NCBI GenBank assembly: GCA_001599755.1
Contig: BCHX01000005.1
Span: forward strand, 2,600,409-2,664,408
DNA length: 64,000 nucleotides
Direction of reading: 5' to 3'
Origin: Gliomastix tumulicola
Lineage: Eukaryota > Ascomycota > Sordariomycetes > Hypocreales > Bionectriaceae
In this document: one piece after another, positions 50,113 through 64,000 of the stretch
How positions within the stretch are numbered: position 1 is the first letter of the stretch
Layout: every line of letters starts with the position of its first letter
Notes under the pieces: generated by a model
What the model was told of the DNA's origin: nothing
Seen by the model: only the letters and a program-made list of their open reading frames with translations
The model's database searches: none
Program-made: the position numbers and the translations under genes

Positions 50113-50527
50113 TGTGACGAACAGGCTTCTAGTAGCTATAGGGTAGTTAATAGAAGAGTGGGGTTTTAAATAAGTGGGGCTTATTTATAGGATTAGCAGG
50201 GTGTCTATACTAGGTAGTAATAGTTATAGTTTAAGTGTAAGACTTAAGTATTAAATAAATAAGTAAAGTAAGTATTATAGTAAATAACTTTATTAATAGC
50301 TAAGACTATTTATATATTAACTAGGTAATAACTATAGTATATATATAAAGTATAGCTTATAGTAATAATAAACTATAGAATTATATAAATTATAATTTAT
50401 AAATTACTATAGTAGAATTACTACTAATTATAATCTAGTATAAGTAATTTTTACTAATTAATAAAAAAAGTAAAATATATATAATAATATAGCTATTTTA
50501 GGTATAACTAAGTATTAGATTATAATA
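50113..50527 (-). repeat. 3' LTR of the minus-strand X copy
   Basis: 415 bp. The first 130 bases keep native GC (GTGGGGTTTTAAATAAGTGGGGC), giving the best view of the X LTR terminus; the rest is RIPed. Confidence 0.88.
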
Positions 50528-53099
50528 TAATCCTCCCTCTTTTAAGGTTTTATCCTAAAACCTTAATTAATTTAATAAATTTTTTATTTTTTTTTCCTCT
50601 TATATTATTTTTAATTATATTAAGTTATATCTTTAAATATTATTCTCTCTCCTTAAAAATCTTTATATAACTTCTTTTTATTAAGTAGATTTTTACTAAA
50701 AGTAATAAGGTAATACCTTATTAATATTATTTTTACTACTAAAAGGTATATAAGATATTTCTAAGCTTATTATATTATATTAAGTATATATATTATAATT
50801 ATACTTATAGTAGTACTTTAATTATTATTTTTTATAAATATCTTTTTATACTTCTCTTTATATATTTTTATTATTAACTTTTTTTTTAATATTTTATTCC
50901 TTATTCTAAGGTTAATATATTAATATTAATCTATTAAAAGCTAAGATAAATTTATAAGAGGCTTTATCTTATATATTTAAACTATAATAATAGTATAAGT
51001 TCTTATAGAAGTAGTCTATAGAGTTATTTACTTAAGGTATAAGGGATTTAAATAAGGAGGATAAAGTTACTACTTAAGAGGAGTTAATTATAGTAAAGTA
51101 ATAAATAGTAGGTAAAATATAATCCTTAGGTATATTTAAATTAATAAATTAATTTACTATTAATTTATCTAGTTTTAATATTAATTTACTTATTAATAAA
51201 AGTTCTTTAAAAGGTATTAAGACTTTTTTAAGTATTTAATAAATTTCTATATATTATCTTTATTTTTATATCTTTTTTATTTAATTAAATATTTAACTTT
51301 CTTATTAATTTATTTTTTATTAATAATTCTTTTTAGTTTATAGTCTTCTTTATAGACTTTAATATTAAATTATAATATAATAATAATAGTATCTTTAGGT
51401 ATTAATTCTAAAAGTAAAATATAAAAAATAAAGTATATATATATTTCTATTAATAATAAAAGTTTATAGTTAAATATTAAGATTTTTTTTTTAATTTTAA
51501 ATAATTTAAGTTTTTTATAGTTTAGCTTACTACTAGATTATATTATTTTTATTTCTTTATATAATAAATAAATTATATCTCTCTCCTAGAGGTTTAATCC
51601 CTTAATTCTAGTTTAATTATAGTACTTAAATATTTATTTATAAATAAATTCTAGTTATTTTCTTATTTTTTTATAAAGTACTTATAATTAGTTTATAATA
51701 AGGATTACTTTCTTTATAAGTAGTCCTTCTTAGGGTATTTTATTAACCTTTAGCTTAAATTTATAATTAATATAAAATAGTAATATTTTTATTAACTCTT
51801 AGTATACTAAGTTATAGGTAAATTAGACTTATAGTAGTCTCTTTACTTAATTATTTTATTTATAGTTAATATAATATTATAAATACTATTTAAGTATTTA
51901 ATTAAGTTACTTTATTTATTTATCTATTTATAGGTATTATATTATACTTAACTTATAATTAATATTAAGTTATATTATAAGTACTTACTAAAACTTAAAG
52001 GTAAATATTATTCCTCTATTTAAGATAATCTTATTAAGTAATTTATAATTAGCTACTATAATTTATAGGAAATAATATATAAATATAATTATATTATTTA
52101 ATTCTTTATATAAAATAAAGTATTTATACTTAATTAATTTATTAATAATTATTAATATATTATTATAGGTTTCTTTTAATCCTAGTTCCTTAAATATAAG
52201 TAACTTAATAATATAATTAAAAGTAATTAATCCCTATAGTTATATAAGTACTAATAATAGTTATAAGTATTTATATAACTTATATTATATAGCTTTAATA
52301 AGGTTATATTTATAATATATTTAAATAATTTTCTAGATATTATTCTTTAATCTCTTATACTAATAGTTCTATTATACTTATTTATAGGTTTATTAAATCC
52401 CTTAATATTTACTAGTTAATTAGCTATAGATATATTAAATACTTTTTTATTATAGGGGTTTAAGTATTTATATTTTATTTTTTCCTTTATTATTCTTTAT
52501 AAAAGGTACTTTAATATTTTCTATAAAATATTTATTTAGTACTTCTCCTAGGTATTCCTTTATTTACTAAATAATTTAATTATAATATTCTTTATTAAGC
52601 TTAATATAGTATAATATTCTAAGCTCTATTTATTCTAGTGTTTTTTTATTATTTAAATATAGAATTTACCCCTAGATAATTAATTACTTATTATTATAGT
52701 TAAACCTTTAGCTAAGGGTATTAGCTCTTTTATTCTCTAATTCTTTATAATAAATTATTTTAAAATTAAATTTTATAAGTATTTTAGTATATTTATTTTA
52801 GTATTTATTAAGTCTTTATATAATTATAAAGAATATAATATTTTTATAGTTAATATAAATAGTAATTTAATATTTACTATTATATAAGTAATATTAAAAT
52901 TCTTTAAAGCTTATAATTATTACTATAAATTCCTTATTATAAATAAAGTAATTAAGCTTTAGTTTATATAACTTTTATAAAAAGAAGACTACTAGTTATA
53001 GTTATCTTTAGTTATTTTATTATCTTATTATACTTATTATAGTAAAGTTAGAGGTATTAGTTTCTAGTTTAATTAGTTTATTTAGGTTAAATATAACTA

Positions 53100-53900
53100 G
53101 TACTAGTTTTTATATAATAATATTCTTAATTTAATTAAATACTTTTTAATATTCTAGTATTTAGGTAAATTCTTTATCTTTTTAAATTACTAATATTATT
53201 AATATAGTAATTTTATTAAATCTCTTAATAAATTATTTATAATAATTTATAAATTTAATAAATAATTAAATCTCCTTAATTAAGATTAAAACCTTTTATT
53301 CTTAAATAGTAGCTATTTTAGCTAGTTTTATTATAATTTCTTCTAGTTTAATAATATAACTAAGGAATATAACTTCTTTTATATAAAAATAACTTTTTTC
53401 TAGTTCTACTAGTAGTTTAAAATCTTATAAGGTATTTAAGACTTTATAAATATATTCCTTATATTCTTCTAAGATATCTAAGAAAATTAGAATATTATTA
53501 AAGTAAACTACTATAAACTAATTAAGGTATTTATATAGAATATAATTAATTATTTATTAAAAAGTAACTAGTATATTTATAAAGTTAAATAGTATAATTA
53601 TATATTTAAAAAGATTTTATTTAATTTTAAAGGTGGTTTTTTATTTATTTTCTTCTTTAATTTTAATAAGGTTATATACTCCTTTAAGGTTAAATATTAT
53701 AAAGATTTACTTATTTATAAGTTAATCTCTTAGTTCTTTAATAAGAGGTAATAGTATTTAATCTTTCTTAGTAATAGTATTTAATCTTTAATAATTAATT
53801 ATTAAATATAGTTTATTATTCTTTTTCTTAATAAATATAATAAAGTATCCTACTAAAGATATTAAAGATTAAATATATTCTTTCTCTAGTATTTTATTTA
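53100..53900 (-). pseudogene. Reverse transcriptase relic of the minus-strand X copy
   Basis: On the minus strand the active-site box reads Tyr-Phe-Asn-Asn (53494-53505) for YxDD. The surrounding sequence aligns with X at 36.1-36.8 kb block by block, including the segment before the LDL turn. Confidence 0.75.
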
Positions 53901-56370
53901 AGTATTTATTTAGTGCTTTTATTTCTTCTAGTATAAGGGTATAAATTTTATAAAATATAGGGTTTACTCTATTAATAAGTTTAATTTTATAACTTCACTT
54001 ATTATACCTTAATAGGCTAGTTAGTAGTCTATCTTTAAATAGGTTTTTATAAATTCTATATTTATATAGAATATTCCTTATTTTATTCTTAGGCTATTCC
54101 TAAGGTTCTTACTTACTAGTAGTTTATACTAGGTATACTTCTTTTATATAAAAGTATAATTTTCCTAGGATATATTATTTTTATTTTCTTCTAGGTTATA
54201 ATACTATTAAGGCTATTATTAAGCTATTATTTTTTATATTTTACTAGAGGATATATTTAATTACTTTTTTATTTTAATAATTAAACTTCACTAGTTAATT
54301 CTTATTAAAGTAAAATCCCTCTTTTAGTATTCTTATAATTAAAGAGCCTATAATATTTTACTACTATAGTTAGCTATACTCTTAATTAATATTAGGGTTT
54401 TTATCTTATAGCTATAGAAACCCTAGTATTAGATTATAGCTTTTAATTAATATAAAATTAAAAGTTACTTATATATTATATTTAGAGATATTAAAAGTAA
54501 ATTAATTAGTCTCCCTATTAATTTATTTATTATTATATATTACTAGTTCTTCTTTAAAGTTATTAAGTAAATAAGGTTTTAACTTTTACTTTTATAGTAG
54601 GTAGTATCTTCTAAGTACCCCTTTAATAATAAAGTTATTTATTACCCTACTATTTATTAGTATACTTAAGTAATATCCCTATAACTAGACTTCTAAGGTA
54701 AGCTTTCTTACTCTTCCCCTTATAGTAAACTTAGCTTTATAAAGATCCCTTAAGGTATTTTCTTAATTAGCTACCCTTATTATTAGTATTTCCTAGATTT
54801 ATTATATAGTATAAATAAGTATACTATTAATAATTTAAAGCCTTCACTAGTATAATCTTAGTATTTTATTATATTTTTCTTTAATCTTATAGTATTATTA
54901 CTTTTATTATAGTATCTCTTAATATCTTATAAAGTTAAATTTATCTTTTTCTAGTTAATAGAGTTCTTCTTTAACTTTCTTAATATTTATATTAAGGTAA
55001 TAGTTCTTATATATATAGAGGTTTTTATATATTTACTCTATACTAAATTCTTTATTATTCTTTATTACTTAATCCTCTAGGTATTATAAGGGTATTTTAA
55101 GATATTCTCTAATAATTTATTAATATTAGGTTTCCTATTATTTTATCCCTTCTTAGATATTAAAGTTAAAATTAAAGTACCTTATAGTTTAAAGTTCTTC
55201 CTTAATCTCCTTCTTATTACCTAGCTATTAGTAGTATCTATAGATATAGATTCTTTATTCTACTTTACTAATAGTCTATAGTTAATTATAGTCTTTATAT
55301 AGGTTTATATACTTCCTTTACTTTTTTTATTTACTAGTATATATATATTATTAGATATATTTAACTTAGATTTTATTAACCTAGGGTCCCTAATAAAGGT
55401 AGTACCCCTATTATTCTAGGTTAAGTTTATCTTATATAGCCTTATAGACCTTAAGATATATTTTATTATATATTACTTTATTAAAGTAAATTTTATATAG
55501 AATTATCTTTTAAAGAAGTTATATAACTTTATAATAAGCCTTTTATCTTTACTAATTATTTCTTTTTTTATCCTTCTTCTTATATTATTATTAGATTTTC
55601 TCTTTATTATATACTTTATATATTTAGTTATTATAATTAAATAGGTAAAGGTCTTCCTAATAGCTTAGCTATCCTATAAGCTTTAGCTATATAATATTTT
55701 ATATTAGCTAGTTATATACTTAGTATCCTCTTATTTTATTTTCCTAGTATAAATCTTTATATACCTAGTTACCTTATATTAAATAAGCTTTATTTTTAGC
55801 TTTATTTTTAGTATAATCTTTATAAATATTATAGTAGTATAAGATTTATAAAAGGCTAGTATACTCTTTATAGTTAATTTATAGTATAGGGTAATCTTTA
55901 AATTCTCCCTTAAGGATTATTTCTCCCTTAATTATACCTTTAAGCTAAACTACTTAAATAGTAATAATCTTATCTCTACCTCCTAGCATAGGGGTATACC
56001 TCTTATCTAGGTTATTATTTACTAGGTATATCCCCTATATTAATTCTTTATAATTTTCTTCTTTATTAGAGGTTATAGTATACTCCTCCTTATACTTAGG
56101 ATCCTAAAGATATTTATTACTATATTTCTATACTTTAATTTCTTATAAATACTACCTATTAATCTTCTTTACCTTTTTATAAGTAGTATATTTATAATTA
56201 AAGTATTTAATTTATAGGAGTATATTATACTTTATAGTTTATTTAATAATTATAGATTTTAACTAGGTTCTATAGGAGGTATTATTTCTTTCTATTATTT
56301 TAACTTTCTTAGCTTACTTTAAAGCTTTAACCTCTTTTTTCCTACTATTATATTACTTTTTAGGTAAATA

Positions 56371-56412
56371 GTATTATAGTATATAATACTTTTTCTTTTT
56401 ATAATTATAGTA
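56371..56412 (-). pseudogene. Gag zinc-knuckle relic of the minus-strand X copy
   Basis: Fourteen codons with CX2CX4HX4C spacing on the minus strand. All three Cys positions read Tyr, and the His position reads TAT (from CAT/CAC by C-to-T). Confidence 0.6.
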
Positions 56413-57318
56413 AATATTATTATAAATATTATATTATAGTTTCTACTCTTTATTCTTTCCTTACTCTAGGTTATTAATCTTTATTAGTCTTATATATATT
56501 CCCTATAAGGTATTACTATTTTACTTTTATTACTTCTTACTCTAGTTAAGCTAATAGTATTATTATTTTTTATTTTTCTTTTCTTATTATTAGGTATAAA
56601 GTATACTATTAATTTAAATAACTAATTAAATATATTTATTAAGCTTAGTTAAGGGTATAAAGATCTTACTAAGCTTATCCTTTACCTTATCCTTAAGTCT
56701 ATTATAAAAGGCCTTTTTAAGGTATATCTTATTCTACTAAATAAGTATAGTAATAACTTTAAACTTAACTATATATACTATTATTAATTTTAACTATTAA
56801 AAATATTTAATTTTATTATAGTTCTTATATTTTTTATTAATAGGTTTAAATATTTATTTTATTTAGTTTTTAAAGGCTTTATAATTATTAAATATTTCTT
56901 AAATTATAACTTTAGCTTTTCTACTTATATATTAGTTAATAATAAGTTAAAACTATATTTATATAATTTTAGTGAGGTAGGTAATAGTAAACTAAGCTTT
57001 AGCTTTATTATTTTTAAGGGTTTATAAAAAGTATAAGAAGTATTATTAAAGAAATATAAGGAATTCTTAGAGTTTAGTTAGGTTATTATTATATAACTCT
57101 AGCTTTTTAAGTTTAAGAATTTCTCTAATATCTTTTCCTAATTATACTTCTATAGTTACTATAAGGGTTTCTTAATTTAAACTAGCTTATTAATATTTTA
57201 ACTTAGTAATCTCCTTAAGTTATTATTAAAGATTATAAATCTCCTTATATAGGTCTTAATTTTCTTCTATAAAGTACTTCTTTATATTTCTTAGGTTATA
57301 CTTAGCTTAGTCCCTTAG

Positions 57319-57787
57319 TGTTATAACTTAACTAATATAGTTATAGGATTATAAACTATATAGGTTAAGTAGGTACTATAAGTATAAAGATATTTTATAC
57401 TAAAGAATATAACTACCCTAGAGTAAAGAATATAGTTTATAACTCTATTAGTAAACTAGCTATAAATTATAAGATAATTCACTCTAAATATAGTATACTA
57501 TAAGTACACCACTTAGTATATATATATAGTTATTACCTAGATAAATTAAATAACTTACTAGCTATTAATAAAGTACTTTACTTAAATATACCTTTTACTA
57601 ATAAATATATTAAGCTAAAGTATCCTTTACTAATACTAGTTCCCCTTAGCCTTACTAATACTTATAACTTACTAGTTATAACTATTATTTTACTTAGTTA
57701 AAATATCCTAGAGTTCTAAGAATATAAAATATTATTTAAACCCTAATTTAATTACCTTATACTAAATAGATTACTTTATTTATTATA
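57319..57787 (+). repeat. Element Y 5' LTR
   Basis: 469 bp, starting TGTTATAACTTAACTAAT with the native TG intact and ending TTTATTATA. It differs in sequence from X, except that both have a TATAGTTATTA..CTATTAATAAAGT block, so the families are distantly related. Confidence 0.75.
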
Positions 57788-59017
57788 TATTAATAGCTCT
57801 TATTTAAACCTTATTATATTAAAATTAAGTAATATAAAGATATTATATTTACTACTAGAAGTTTTAATATTAATAAGTTACCTACTATATTAAATATTAA
57901 CCCTAAGGATATAAATACCTTAATAAGTACTTTACCTAATAATTAAAATAATAATAACTCTAATAATAAGAAAACTAAATAACTTTAAAAGGACCTTAAT
58001 AAGCTTTAGTTATAAAGTAATAATAATATATACCTATTTAGTACTTTACTTAATACCCTCTAGGAGTAACTTAAAGCTACTACTAGGTAGAAAGACTATA
58101 AACTTTAAACTTTATATAATTACTTTAAGTAAATTCTTAGTAAGGTTTAAAATAAGGTAATATATAATATATAGTAATACTAAGTATAGCTTAAAGATAT
58201 ATAAAGTATTATATATACTACTTAAGGAAGTAAGGAAACTAGAGAGATCTTTAAACCTATAGCCCTAGAACTATATAATAGTAACCTAAAGGACCTTTAT
58301 TCCTTTATTATAAAACTAAAGATATACTTTAAATTCTACCTTATATTATTTATTAGTAATACTTATAAAGTTAAGTTTATATTTAACTATTTTAAGGGAA
58401 AACCCCTTTAATAATTTTAACCCTAGATAAATTAATATATTAAAGATTAAGTTAATAGTATTACACTTAAACTCTATAGGAGTTTTAATATATTTAAGTA
58501 AGAACTTATATAACTTTATAGAATTATTAATAAAGAAGAGAAGGTATACTAAAAGCTAAACTAACTATAATAAATAAAGGCTATATTTAACTATATTATA
58601 AAAAAATAAGTCCTTATAACTAGACTTAACTAGGATAATATTTATTTTATTAATACTATATATAATAGCCTTAAGGATAAAGTTAAGAATAAGCTAGCCT
58701 ATAAAAGGTAGCTCCTTATTTAGTTTAATAAATAGGTAAACCTAATTATTTAAATTAATAATAAGTAATATATATAATAGATAAAGAAGAAAAGAGGTAG
58801 TTACTAAGAGTATTACACCTCACTTTATAGACTTAACTAGGGCTAATTAAGGAATTAATAATATAAGAATTAATATATATAGGGTAACTAATACTATAAT
58901 ACTTAGAAGTAAAACCCTAATAGTACTACTTATAGGAATAGTATATAAGTTAAACTAATAAAACTAGATACTCTATATAAATAACTAGAGTAGAATTAGA
59001 GGTATAGACCTATTACT

Positions 59018-59059
59018 TACTATAATTATAGTAAATAAAGATATAAGGCTAATATTTAC
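59018..59059 (+). pseudogene. Gag zinc-knuckle relic of element Y
   Basis: CX2CX4HX4C spacing with Tyr in all three Cys positions and in the His position; one TAA inside. It lies about 1.2 kb from the LTR. Confidence 0.7.
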
Positions 59060-61179
59060 TACTTAATTAAGTAAAAATAAGGTTTAAAGCCTTAGAAGTA
59101 AATTAAATAAAAGGAATTTAAAAAGAAATTTAATATAATTTAGAATTAAATAAAGGGGCTAATATATAATACCCTCTCCTAGACTATATATTATAATAAT
59201 AACTACTATATCTATATATTTAATAAACTTAATAGTAATTAATATAGGTTTAAAGTACTAAAATATAACTTAGGTAATAAAGTCTACCTAGATAATATAT
59301 AGTAGAATAATAGTAAGGATAATATAAAACCCTATAATATTAATATACTTAATAAGAGACTATTAGAATTAAATAGTATAATTATAGAGAAATTAGTATT
59401 ATTCCTTAATAAATATAGTAAGTAACTTTAAATCCCTACCTATACCCTAGAGGAAGCTTACTAGGAGGGATAAATAACCCTAGTAGAGGAGTTTAATAAT
59501 AATAAAGTAATTAATATAAAGTATAAAAACTATATTAATATATTATAGGTAAATTACTATACTTATACTTATAAGGATTACACCTAGGATAAGGTGGAAA
59601 ATATAACCTACCTACTATATAAGAGACTAGTCTTAATACTATACTAGGATTTTAAGACTTAACTATATAAGTTATAATACCTTAGAAATAAGATTATAAT
59701 ACTATAGTTTATAAGAGAAGAAGAATACTAGGAAACTAGCCTCCTTAGGAATTATAAGAATATAAATTATAAACTACACCTAAAGGAAAAAGTTAAAGAA
59801 TAGTATAAATATAAGGTATAATAATAAAAGGATAAGAAATATAAGGCTATATACTAGTAGAAGTATTTTATAAAGCACCTAGCTAGAAAAAAGAAACTAT
59901 AGGGAGATATAAAAATAGTAAAATTAAGTAGTAAAACTAATACCCTAGATATTTTTAATTAATATTACCCCTATTAAGCCTATAGACTTAAAGAAAGCTT
60001 TAATAAGATCTACTAAGACCTCTATAATATATAGAACTAAGGGTTTAACTTTAATATAAGAATTAAAGATACCCTAAATAACCTTATTTAATATTAATAT
60101 ATTATAAGGAACTACTATAATAAATATAGATAATACTTAACCTAGGAGGAAGTATTTTACACCCTTAATAATATTCCTATTTACTATTAATAAAATAATT
60201 AAATAAAAAACTAGAAATATTAAATATAATAAAGGCTATAGACTAACTAACCCTTTAAAAGGTTATTAAAACTATATAAAGTAAATAGAAAGACCTAAGA
60301 AGATTAATAAGTATTACTTTAGAAGTTTAAATATAGAAATATAGCTTTAAGGTGCTATTAAATAGTAGAACTATTTATAATATTATATTACCTTAATTAG
60401 TATACTTACACTAACTTCTATAGTATAAGTTAATAAAGCTTAAAATATTTAGTATACTTCTTAAGCCTAAATATAGAAAATAGAAACTAATAATAAATAA
60501 AGAGATTAATTACCTCTTATATACTATAGCTAAATAATATATACTTATTTAGTTTAATATCTTACTACTAGATAAAGAAGATATAGTTTTAGGATTTAAA
60601 TAGTTATAGGTAAATAACTTTATAGTTAACTAGAGTAATAGCTATTTAATATAGTAAGATATACTAAAGCTCCTAGACTATTAATATTTAGAAAAGATAA
60701 AATTTTATAATAAACCTACCTAGGTAGAAGACCTTAATAGGAGGACTAAAAGAGCACTTAATAAATAAGAATAAAATATAGTAATAACTTAAATAATACT
60801 ATAAACTAATTATAATATTACTCTATAGTAGGAATAATAAATTAAGAAATAAGCCCTAGATTAAATAAAATACTATTTATATAATATAAAGCTCTACATA
60901 GAAAAGAAGCTATAGGAAAAATATAAAGCCCCTATAAATAAAGAGGAATAAATCCCTCTATAATACTATATCTATAAAAAGCTATTTATAAATAAACTTA
61001 AGATAAAACTCCTAGAATATATTAAATAAGACTATAAGATTAAGGTTATAAATAGTAAAAACCCTTTATTTAGTAAGATATACCTACTTAACTAGCTATA
61101 GCTTAAGACTTTAAGAGAGTACTTTAATAAAATACTATAAAAAGGATATATTTAATACTTAATATTATTAATAGGCTAC

Positions 61180-61700
61180 CTTATTATATTTATACTAAAG
61201 AAGAATAAAAAGCTTAAGCTATATATTAACTATTAAATACTAAATACTATTATAAAGAAAGATTAAATACTACTACTACTTATAAATAAGCTTAAAGATA
61301 AGCTTATAGATAGTAATATCTTTACTATACTTAATCTTAAGGGAGTATATAACCTTATTTAAATTAAGGAAGAAGATAAATAGAAAATAGTATTTTATAC
61401 TAAATTTAAACTTTTTAAATACTTAGTTATATCTTTTAAGCTTATTAATACCCTAGCTATATTTTAAAGAATAATTAATAATATATTATAAGAGTACTTT
61501 AATATATTTATAGTTATATACTTTAATAATATTTTTATTTACTTTAAGAATAAGTAGTAGTATAAGAAATATATCTATAAGGTCCTTATAAAGCTATAAA
61601 AGGTAAATCTACTTATTAACCTAGAAAAGAGTAATTTTTATATAAAGAAAGTAGAATTCCTTAAATATATTATTTAACTAGGTAAAATTACTATAGAACT
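61180..61700 (+). pseudogene. Reverse transcriptase relic of element Y
   Basis: Gypsy RT block order as in X, with the catalytic box TAC TTT AAT AAT (YFNN) at 61519-61530 in place of YxDD. Several former Trp/Gln codons are now stops. Confidence 0.75.
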
Positions 61701-64000
61701 AGTAAAAGTAATTATAGTTAAAAAATAAGTATAACCTAAGTTTATTAAAGAAGTATAAATATTTATTAATTTTATAAACTATTATTAATACTTTATTAAG
61801 GACTTTAATAAGATTATAAACCTATTTATAAAAGCTACTAAGAAAAATTAAGAGTTTAAATAAACCTAAGGCTACTAGTAGACTTTTAATAAAATTAAAG
61901 ACTAAATTATATTTAAACCTATACTTATTATATTTAATCCTAAGAAACCTATTAAATTAAAAATAAATACTTTTAATTTTATAGTTATAAAGTAAATAAA
62001 ATAATAAAATAACTAAGGAAGAATTAGACCTATTATATTCTTCTTATAAAAACTATATAAAGTAGAATTAAACTACTTTATCTATAATAAAGAATTTTTA
62101 ATAATAGTACTATACTTTAAGGAGTACTAATATTACCTACTAAAAAGTAAGTATAAGGTAATAGTATATATTAACTATAAAAATATTATATACTTTATAA
62201 TAATATAGAAACTTAATAATTAATAACTTTATTATATAGAAATAATAGCTAAGTTTAACTATAAGATTATCTATAGGAAAGAATTAAAGAATAAAAGAGC
62301 TAATATATTAAGCTAAAAACTAAAATATAATATAGAATATATTATTATAAGAGGATAAATCTTTAAGTAAACTAATAATAGTAAGGTTTAATAAATTTAA
62401 CTTAATATAATTAAAAAAGGTAAATAGGTTAATACTACCTATATACTACTAATTAGAAATAATAATAGACTTAGTGTTTATATTAATAAAGGTAATAAGG
62501 AATAATTATAAATAACACCTACTAGTACCCTTAGTATAATTAAAGTATAGGTAAAATAATATAAGGATAAAGAATTACTTAAGGATATCTTATAGGATAA
62601 TAGCTATATAATTTATTTATCTTTAGTACTAGATAATAGTCTCCTAAGAGTATAAGAAATATAGAGTAAAGTAGAAAACTATATATAAGTATTTATAGAG
62701 CTATATAAGTAACTTATTAAGGAAATTTATAAAGACCCTATAGTGGGATACCCTAGGACCTAGAGGACCCTTAAATAAATTAAATAAAGCTATAATTAGG
62801 AAGAAATTAATAAGAATATAAATAAAATTATAAAATAATATTAAAAGTATTATTTTACTAAGCTTATATAATATAAGCTATATAGAGAGCTATAACTATT
62901 ATTAGTCCTAAAAGAACTATAAACCTTTATTATATAGAATTATATTATAAAGCTACTATACTCTTATAAACTAGAAAATAATATAAAGTATAATAATATC
63001 TTTATTATTATAGACTAATTTATAAAGTATATTTACTTTATCTTATATTAGGAAGAAAATAATATAAAAGTACTAATATATTAGTTTTTATATATAATAT
63101 TAAGTTAATATAGGCTACTTAATAAAATTATCTCTAATAAAGAAATAATATTTATATTTAAGTTTTAGTAAAGCTTAATAAGAAGACTTAAAATTAACTA
63201 TAAACTTAATATAATAAAATAATTATAAATAAATAAATAAATAAAAAGACTTAACTAAATACTTAAGTAATACTTATAGTACTATATTAACTATAACTAA
63301 AATAACTAGATTAACTATTTACTAATAGCCTAGTTTACTTATAACTTAGTATTATAAGAATTTACTAAAGTCTTACTATTTAAGGTTAATTTTAAATATA
63401 AACTAGTATAGTAAAAGTAGCCTAGGGAAGGGCTACTTATAGATAAAGCTATCCTTATAGTATAAGAACTACTTAACCTATATAATAAAATAAGAAAGTA
63501 ACTTAAGTTTATATAAAAATATATAGTGAAATACTATAACTAGGGAAGGTTAAAGGGATTAACTTTTAAAGAGGGAAAGATAATTTACTTACTTTAATAA
63601 AGAATTATAATAATATAACTAAGTAATAAATTAAACTATAAAAAACTTAAATTATTTAAAGTTAAAAAGAAAATTTTAATATTTAACTACTAACTTTTAT
63701 TACTTATAAATATATAAATATACTCTATTTTTTATATTTTACTTTTAGAACTAGTACTAGAAGGCACTTAAATTAATAAATTATAATTATATATTAAAGT
63801 ATATAATAAAGTATTTAAAGTAGAAGTAATTTTAAATAAATAATAAATTAATAATAAAAATAAATATAAAATTAAATAAAAAGAATATAAAAGTAAATAT
63901 AATACCTAGGAACTAATTAAGAACCTAAAGAGTATTTAATATTTATTAAAGATATACTATTAAAGTTACCCTAAGTAATATTAAATTCACTATAGTGTCC

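Larger units (their letters stand above)
50113..57318 (-). mobile_element. X-family gypsy retrotransposon, minus strand, cut at its 5' end by element Y
   Basis: The 3' LTR, 415 bp, is at 50113-50527 (starting TGTGACGAACAGG), matching the X LTR over its full length; next to it is the purine tract seen on the minus strand (50528-50545). Reading on the minus strand from high to low coordinates: gag with a CCHC relic at 56371-56412, RT with YFNN at 53494-53505, chromodomain-like end near 51.3 kb. Pol is close to X; gag is clearly more diverged. At 57318 the interior is broken by element Y, only about 0.9 kb from the knuckle, so the 5' LTR should reappear beyond Y. All frames are closed by RIP. 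Confidence 0.82.
57319..64000 (+). mobile_element. Element Y: Ty3/gypsy retrotransposon, 3' end outside window
   Basis: 5' LTR 57319-57787, then the primer-binding region shared with X. CTTAG at 57314-57318 is the probable left target duplication. In order: gag with knuckle relic (59018-59059), protease region, RT with YFNN (61519-61530), RNase H (about 61.9-62.3 kb), integrase (about 62.7-63.4 kb) and a chromodomain-like end (about 63.8-63.95 kb). The 3' LTR is not reached; 6.7 kb is visible. G and C survive better than in the X copies, suggesting later insertion, consistent with its nesting inside an X copy. Stops break every frame. Confidence 0.85.

Noticed and set aside
63970..64000. Match of the window end to 2430-2455 (TTAAATTCACTATA)
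   Set aside because: The shared string is only 14 bases in AT-rich DNA and the flanks do not align.

Overview
The window looks like nuclear DNA of a filamentous ascomycete (Pezizomycotina) in which repeat-induced point mutation (RIP) has been very active. The grounds are short GT..AG introns, a nuclear-type tRNA-Ser(UGA) with a short anticodon-loop intron, a kynurenine 3-monooxygenase gene, and tens of kilobases of chromodomain Ty3/gypsy-type LTR retrotransposons whose C:G pairs are almost all converted to T:A. I cannot name the species.

Only three patches have ordinary base composition. (1) 1-1200 is the 3' part of a kynurenine 3-monooxygenase gene (BNA4), running into AT-rich DNA at its stop codon. 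(2) 8.6-11.7 kb holds tRNA-Ser(UGA) on the minus strand and a divergently transcribed gene for a large protein with three zinc-knuckle motifs and a GIY-YIG-like nuclease segment. That gene is broken by one in-frame TAG (10171) and cut off at its 3' end by an LTR at 11719. (3) 49.6-49.98 kb is one arm of a foldback-like repeat that has largely escaped RIP.

Everything else is a nested graveyard of mobile elements. I name the families here by their LTRs: A/B (about 215 bp), X (about 415 bp), Z (about 180 bp) and Y (about 469 bp). Left block (1.3-8.6 kb): a solo X LTR, a Z fragment, a short A element whose interior has almost no G or C, the 5' part of an X element with a solo X LTR inside it, and a palindromic foldback element interrupted by a solo A LTR. 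Middle block (11.7-32.4 kb): a long B element (11719-22233) containing a TIR-bounded insertion (13688-16611), a partial B copy sharing its last LTR, an unassigned 2-kb stretch, and a minus-strand Z-family copy. Right block: a complete X element (32428-49552, target duplication TAGTA) with a complete Z element (39738-49392, target duplication CTTAC) inserted in its 3' LTR, the foldback arm, a minus-strand X copy (50113-57318), and a Y element (57319 to beyond the window end) inserted into that copy.

None of the retrotransposons can encode a working protein. In each reverse transcriptase I located, the YxDD catalytic box now reads YxNN, as expected from G-to-A change, and stop codons are everywhere. 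The insertion order can be read from the nesting and target duplications. The only plausible functional genes are BNA4, the tRNA and perhaps part of the zinc-knuckle/GIY-YIG gene.
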